Below the pieces are notes generated by a model that had not been told where the DNA came from, searched no databases, and saw only the letters and a list, made by a program, of their open reading frames with translations. Position numbers and translations under genes: made by a program. Of a stretch of 64,000 nucleotides of DNA, positions 60,325 through 64,000 are shown one piece after another (position 1 is the stretch's first letter; every line of letters begins with the position of its first letter). Origin of the DNA: Mesobacillus maritimus (lineage in GTDB: Bacteria; Bacillota; Bacilli; Bacillales; Cytobacillaceae). Where the stretch lies: positions 124,001 to 188,000 of the forward strand of contig NZ_JACWFH010000012.1 of the NCBI RefSeq assembly GCF_019749255.1, in the 5' to 3' direction.

Positions 60325-60668
60325 ACTTATTCTCCTCCTAGGTATACAATTCTTATCCTCCGTTACATTCTCCATCATGCAGCTCTGTCCCTTTAAGCTT
60401 AATAAAAAATTTGTGGGTCAGAGAAATTTCTTCTTGATGCGTTCCAGCGGTTAGGTCACCGACCTCTTGTATCTTAATCTTAGTCCTCCCACTTCTTACA
60501 CACTGGTATTGAAGCTACAAAGAGTACATGATCCTACTGAAAAACAAATCATATGAAGAGCGAAGTAGATTGCTTTAAAGACGGATTCACCCGATGTAAC
60601 GGAACTCTTTTTCAGTACTATTGGTACGTCCCTAGTTTCCCCTGAACCCAAAGGATACTCCCCCACAC
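60325..60668. other. Intergenic, possible decayed gene
   Basis: The minus-strand frame upstream of the VOC gene stays open and reads RTKIKIQEVGDLTAGTHQEE then ISLTHKFFIKL before joining it; this looks coding but has no start. Otherwise nothing is seen. Confidence 0.35.
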
Positions 60669-60695
60669 AAAAAAACCGGCTAATTTCTTAGCCGG
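60669..60695 (-). terminator. Terminator of the ssbB transcript
   Basis: CCGGCTAA, loop, TTAGCCGG, and seven T on the minus strand. Confidence 0.9.
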
Positions 60696-60768
60696 CTAAA
60701 TGAGGGGGATATTGGAGATAGGGTTTGATTTTCTCTATTAGCGTAATGTTTTTGAAGGATTGGGAGGG

Positions 60769-60972
60769 TTATGCATTTTCCAATTCTTCAGGCTTGGCTG
60801 CGTCCGCGATAAAGGAATAAACCTTGGGAAAGGATTGCTCGCTCGCGGCTACTTCGAGCTGATGGACTCGTTTGGACAGTCCATCTACCTTTTCATTCGT
60901 TCTCCCCACCATTTTGATGAGGCTTTCTAGTAGCTTTTCCAATCCATCCAACTCAGAATGGGAGCGGTTCAA
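60769..60972 (-). CDS. Small coiled-coil protein downstream of ssbB
   Basis: 67 residues from TTG 60972, with GGAGG nine bases upstream inside ssbB (20-base overlap). Heptad pattern LDGLEKLLESLIKMVGRTNE and VDGLSKRVHQLEVAA. Coupling to ssbB suggests a joint role, but no family is recognised. Confidence 0.6.
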   Translation of the reverse strand: MNRSHSELDGLEKLLESLIKMVGRTNEKVDGLSKRVHQLEVAASEQSFPKVYSFIADAAKPEELENA

Positions 60973-61342
60973 TCGGCATAACCTCCGCTTCTGCTACTGG
61001 TTGTACTACTCGGGTTTCAGTTGTTTTTTTACTAAGAAATTGGACATGTTCGGCCATGACTTCGGTGACGTACACCCGCTTCCGTTCTTGGTTTTCATAA
61101 AAACGGGTTTGGATTCTACCTGTCACGCCAACAACGGAGCCTTTACGGCAATAGAGGGCTGTGTTTTCTGCGGTTTTTCGCCAGAGGATGCATTGAACAA
61201 AATCGGTATCATGCTCACCATCTACATTTCGAAATTGGCGTGTCACAGCGATGGTGACATTGGTATATGCTCGACCGTCACTGGTATGTTTCAGTTCAGG
61301 ATCACGCGTCAACCGCCCTACTAGAATGACCTGATTGATCAT
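60953..61342 (-). CDS. ssbB: Single-stranded DNA-binding protein SsbB (YwpH)
   Basis: 129 residues: OB fold (MINQVILVGRLTRDPELKHT, FVQCILWRKTAENTALY, GSVVGVTGRIQTRFYENQ), short tail and the protein-binding tip EPLPF. Shorter than the replicative SsbA (about 170), so it is the transformation-linked paralogue. Position next to ywpF matches B. subtilis. I did not find clear ComK boxes upstream. AAAGGAG before ATG. Confidence 0.92.
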   Translation of the reverse strand: MINQVILVGRLTRDPELKHTSDGRAYTNVTIAVTRQFRNVDGEHDTDFVQCILWRKTAENTALYCRKGSVVGVTGRIQTRFYENQERKRVYVTEVMAEHVQFLSKKTTETRVVQPVAEAEVMPIEPLPF

Positions 61343-61600
61343 TTGCTTTCTCCTTTCTTTTAGATGATTTCATCTTACCTCCGAATCAAACTAGCGTAAA
61401 ATCCGCAAAATATAATAAAATATGACAAAAATCCCCACCTTCTATGGTTTTCTGAGTGGAAATTTATGATTTGAATTGCAGAACATTTTTTATATAAAAA
61501 TTTCACCTCCACTTGAAAGAATTTTCGACAAATAGCTGATTCGCAATCCTTTTTCACAGTGTGTTATAATTTTTTTAAAAGTAAGGATAGGAGGGCGCAC

Positions 61601-62035
61601 ATGAAATCATTCAGGCTGATCTCCATGCAAATTGCCGATAAAGACCAATTAACGGATATTGAATTTACTGAAGGTTTAATTATTAACAAGGAAGATGATA
61701 GCGGTACTTGGCTGATTGAAGTGTTTGTGGAAGAAAAATACATTGAGTATTTTGAACATGCCTGCTCCGGTCAGAATGAAATTATTGTTCAAGTTGTGAT
61801 TACAAAGAAAGAAAATGACCCCGCTGCTTTTAAATCCAAGGTTTGCAGTGTGAGTAGAGTGAATGGCTATGCTAGCATCTTACTTGAGGGCCATCTGACA
61901 AAAATAAAAAATGACTATCCAGCCATGCTCCTCGAGCATCTGCTTGACCAAGGACTAACAGGAGACGCCTTATTATCTGAATTTAAAGAAAAAATCATTG
62001 CTCGGCCGCGAATTCTTTTGCCGAAGAAAGTGTAA
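61601..62035 (+). CDS. ywpF: YwpF-like protein
   Basis: 144 residues from ATG 61601 (AGGAGGGCGC upstream; the frame opens at 61559). Begins MKSFRLISMQIADKDQLTDI as YwpF does; no membrane segment. Unknown function. An extended -10 (TGTTATAAT, 61563-61571) lies upstream. Divergent from ssbB as in relatives. Confidence 0.85.
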   Translation: MKSFRLISMQIADKDQLTDIEFTEGLIINKEDDSGTWLIEVFVEEKYIEYFEHACSGQNEIIVQVVITKKENDPAAFKSKVCSVSRVNGYASILLEGHLTKIKNDYPAMLLEHLLDQGLTGDALLSEFKEKIIARPRILLPKKV

Positions 62036-62036
62036 A

Positions 62037-62063
62037 AAGAGCAGGGACAGCATCCCTGCTCTT
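62037..62063. terminator. Terminator between ywpF and the lipoprotein gene
   Basis: AAGAGCAGGGA, loop CAGCA, TCCCTGCTCTT; T-run mainly on the minus strand, so it serves the lipoprotein gene best, and probably both. Confidence 0.75.
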
Positions 62064-62098
62064 GCTAGTTAGACCCTTTTGTGGTCAATAGATTTTAC

Positions 62099-62515
62099 TT
62101 AACGGTCTTTGTTGTCCTTATCATTAAGGTCTAATCTATCTTCTAGACCTTCCTCATCAGGAGTGTTTAAATCTCTGCTCATATCTAAATCGTTATCTGT
62201 ATTGGTATCATTTGTTCTTCTGTTATTATCGTTAAACAACCCAGCACCATTGTTGCCATCGTTGTTGTAGTTGTTTAGGTTGCCGTTGTTTCGATTGTTG
62301 TTATCAAACAGATCATTGTCGCCAGTATTGCGGTTGTTGTTGAAGATACGGTTATCACGGTCGTTACGATTTAAATCGTTAATCTCTGTAGTACCGTCAT
62401 CTGTTCCTGTACCCCCATCATTTGGAGGTGGATCATTATCGTTAGCTCCACATCCAGCAAGTAGCATAGCAGCAAGGGCAGATCCCCCGACTATTTTCAA
62501 CAGCTTGTTATTCAT
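62099..62515 (-). CDS. Asn/Asp-rich lipoprotein
   Basis: 138 residues. Signal with lipobox LLAGC (Cys at about 22). The mature part is low-complexity: Asn, Asp, Gly and Arg (FNNNRNTGDNDLFDNNNRNN). No domain recognised. Such sequences are flexible and acidic; a spore or wall location is only a guess. Confidence 0.78.
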   Translation of the reverse strand: MNNKLLKIVGGSALAAMLLAGCGANDNDPPPNDGGTGTDDGTTEINDLNRNDRDNRIFNNNRNTGDNDLFDNNNRNNGNLNNYNNDGNNGAGLFNDNNRRTNDTNTDNDLDMSRDLNTPDEEGLEDRLDLNDKDNKDR

Positions 62516-62672
62516 GTAATGAACCCCTTTCTATCCTTTGATGTTTGTTACAAGGTGACCAGCAAGGGCCTGATGTTATATTGCCCGAGAGCAAACGAGA
62601 ACTTGCAGGAAAATATTATAAGAAAGGCACCAGCGCCTTTCTGTTAGACATATTCGAGGTTATTTCTTAAAT

Positions 62673-62730
62673 AAAAAAAAGCTTAGGACCGAATTACTCC
62701 TTTAAAAATGGAGCAAGGCTAGTCCTAAAC
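62673..62730 (-). terminator. Terminator of fabZ
   Basis: GTTTAGGAC and GTCCTAAGC, with an inner GCTCCA/GGAGT stem, and eight T on the minus strand. Confidence 0.8.
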
Positions 62731-62753
62731 TTCTATAAAACATCCCTACACTT

Positions 62754-63176
62754 CTATTTCAGAGCAAACATAATCTCTGTTTCACAAGCAATTTCTCCGT
62801 CGACAGTGGCAATGCCTTTGCCTTTGCCCATTGGTCCGCGAACTTTGATCATTTCAACTTCTAGGCGCAATTGGTCGCCTGGCTTGACTTGTCTTTTAAA
62901 GCGGCAGTTATCGATGCCTGCGAAAAACGCCAGCTTTCCACGGTTTGCCTCTGGTATTAACATCGCGACTGCGCCTACTTGCGCGAGAGCTTCCACAATC
63001 AAAACGCCTGGCATGACAGGATAGTCAGGAAAATGGCCGTTAAAAAATTCTTCATTTGCGGTCACGTTTTTTAAGCCAATTGCGCGTTTTCCGTCTTCCA
63101 CCTCAATAATTTTATCAATTAATAAAAAAGGATAGCGATGAGGAATGATTTCTTTGATTTCATTTATATCTAACAT
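62754..63176 (-). CDS. fabZ: 3-hydroxyacyl-ACP dehydratase
   Basis: 140 residues, hot-dog fold. [20 protein letters not shown], the catalytic His in [20 protein letters not shown] (Glu in the helix), and [20 protein letters not shown]. Dehydrates 3-hydroxyacyl-ACP in fatty acid synthesis. GGAGG upstream of ATG. Neighbourhood as in B. subtilis (ywpB). Confidence 0.95.
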   Translation of the reverse strand: MLDINEIKEIIPHRYPFLLIDKIIEVEDGKRAIGLKNVTANEEFFNGHFPDYPVMPGVLIVEALAQVGAVAMLIPEANRGKLAFFAGIDNCRFKRQVKPGDQLRLEVEMIKVRGPMGKGKGIATVDGEIACETEIMFALK

Positions 63177-63236
63177 GTTTATTAGTACCTCCTACTAATA
63201 TTAGGTTCTTACCCCATTGTACTAAAAGAGGTACAT

Positions 63237-63263
63237 AAAAAGGAAGGGAATTCTCCCTTCCTT
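63237..63263 (-). terminator. Terminator of the epuA-like gene
   Basis: AAGGAAGGGA and TCCCTTCCTT around a short loop, T5 on the minus strand. Confidence 0.8.
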
Positions 63264-63275
63264 CAAAAAATTTAT

Positions 63276-63542
63276 CTATTTTTGAATTAAGTCCATTACA
63301 TGTGTCCAGGTTGATTTTTCAAAAACATCCATTGGATCTCCATTCCCTAGCACACCATAGCCTACTATGGCACCGACCACAATGCTAAGAGCAAATAATG
63401 CAATGACCATTAGAAGCCGAAGCCAGATTGGAATAAGGCGCACTCGAACGCGAATTTTCTCCCGCTCTTGTTGTTGCCCCTTTACCTTCTCCTTTTTCAC
63501 TTGTTCCCGCGTTAATACCGCTTGTTTGCCATCCATTGCCAT
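63276..63542 (-). CDS. EpuA-like protein (often labelled RNA polymerase subunit beta)
   Basis: 88 residues: basic, helical N-terminal part (REQVKKEKVKGQQQEREKIR) and one transmembrane helix (WLRLLMVIALFALSIVVGAI) followed by GYGVLGNGDPMDVF, the EpuA signature. The common database label as RNA polymerase beta is wrong for this family. AAGGGGAAG precedes ATG. Usually found between the flhO-flhP pair and fabZ. Confidence 0.88.
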   Translation of the reverse strand: MAMDGKQAVLTREQVKKEKVKGQQQEREKIRVRVRLIPIWLRLLMVIALFALSIVVGAIVGYGVLGNGDPMDVFEKSTWTHVMDLIQK

Positions 63543-63789
63543 ACTGCTCTTCCCCTTTTAAAAGAGTTCATTCAGGTATTATTATTTTTCACTATCCCTT
63601 ATTATAAAAAAAAATGCAAGAAGAAGCATTAGTAAATTGTAGAAATTTGCAATTTTTCTTTTAAAAAGGATGTTTTTGTATAGATTATTGGTAAAATCAT
63701 AAAGCTCATTTTAGCGTGTTTTATAATATTTTCAATTAAATTGGCAAGCTCTTTTCATTAGTCTTGAGAAAGGAGCCTTTTTAAAAATA

Positions 63790-63828
63790 AAAAAACTATG
63801 GCTCAGCCTTTCTGAACCATAGTTTTTT
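63790..63828 (-). terminator. Terminator of mbl
   Basis: AAAACTATGGTTCAG and CTGAGCCATAGTTTT pair (one G-T) with T-runs, seven bases after the mbl stop. Confidence 0.88.
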
Positions 63829-63834
63829 CACAAA

Positions 63835-64000
63835 TTACACAATCTTTCTGCGACTAATCTTATCTAGATTATCAAGCATGATGCCTGTTCCGAGTGCTAC
63901 GCATTCCATTGGCTGCTCAGCAACGAGTACAGGAACTTTTAATTCTTCAGCAAGAAGCGTATCAATGCCATGAAGCAATGCGCCACCGCCAGTTAAAATC
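63835..64000 (-). CDS. mbl: MreB-like protein Mbl, C-terminal 54 residues (gene runs off the window)
   Basis: The frame from the window edge reads ILTGGGALLHGIDTLLAEEL and ends LDNLDKISRRKIV. GGGA near the start is part of the actin-fold nucleotide site. The neighbours identify it as Mbl rather than MreB. The rest of the gene lies beyond 64000. Guides lateral wall synthesis; here it is followed immediately by a terminator with no flhO-flhP genes behind it. Confidence 0.9.
   Translation of the reverse strand, partial: ILTGGGALLHGIDTLLAEELKVPVLVAEQPMECVALGTGIMLDNLDKISRRKIV

Noticed and set aside
61375-61557. 60-residue frame between ssbB and ywpF
   Set aside because: Lies in the divergent promoter region, without ribosome binding site or protein-like composition.
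61343-61560. ComK boxes upstream of ssbB
   Set aside because: A+T-rich, but no pair of AAAA-n5-TTTT boxes with proper spacing was found.

Overview
The window looks like the chromosome of a Bacillaceae species (Bacillus sensu lato, low-GC, Gram-positive). The evidence is the A+T-rich sequence, strong AGGAGG-type ribosome binding sites, frequent TTG/GTG starts, and gene neighbourhoods that follow the Bacillus subtilis ywp-ywq region: mbl, fabZ, ywpF and ssbB at the right end, ywqB-ywqA (SWIM protein and SNF2 helicase) in the middle, and ywqC-ywqD-ywqE plus a UDP-glucose dehydrogenase at the left. I see no tRNA, rRNA, prophage or CRISPR array.

Layout. 0-4.7 kb: accessory DNA with a REP-associated tyrosine transposase, dispersed short repeats, a probable type I toxin-antitoxin pair and two unknown proteins. 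4.7-22.7 kb: an exopolysaccharide/capsule locus on the minus strand. Going leftwards from its promoter side it has the tyrosine-kinase module (ywqC, ywqD, ywqE), galU, a priming sugar transferase, glycosyltransferases, an EpsG-type polymerase, a flippase, the four rml genes for dTDP-L-rhamnose, ugd and a UDP-glucuronate epimerase. 22.9-28.9 kb: an SGNH hydrolase, a cyclic-di-GMP-I riboswitch in front of a 46-residue membrane protein, a LytE-like wall hydrolase, and a compact ydaK-ydaM-ydaJ exopolysaccharide operon whose first protein carries a degenerate GGDEF domain. 28.9-36.5 kb: an ECF sigma/anti-sigma pair, small membrane proteins, OhrR beside a 5'-truncated ohrA, and the ytbE-ytbD-ytcD cluster. 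36.6-38.7 kb: a MerR-type HTH/coiled-coil protein whose upstream region holds about eight palindromic sites on tandem ~180-bp units. 39-48.5 kb: KtrB-like potassium transporter, paired FluC channels, DUF3231 protein, PLP enzyme, and a two-gene YknW/YknX-like set. 49-64 kb: ywqB-ywqA, then mostly minus-strand housekeeping and metabolic genes down to the 3' end of mbl.

How it works together. The left half is built around surface polysaccharide: one Wzy-type pathway controlled by a tyrosine kinase/phosphatase, and next to it a second, synthase-type pathway that probably senses c-di-GMP through its YdaK-like protein, with a c-di-GMP riboswitch in between. The polymer-specific genes (about 10.8-18.3 kb) are clearly more A+T-rich than the flanks, as expected for an exchanged serotype-specific block.

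The most unusual features are non-coding: the palindrome array upstream of the HTH/coiled-coil gene (candidate DNA-tethering or partition-like module), two copies of a family of hairpin arrays built on TATTCCC/GGGAATA, two unrelated 52-bp minisatellites, and a family of GGGACAGG/CCTGTCCC hairpins that sit directly on gene ends and may be mobilised by the RAYT transposase. All assignments come from reading the sequence; no database search was run.
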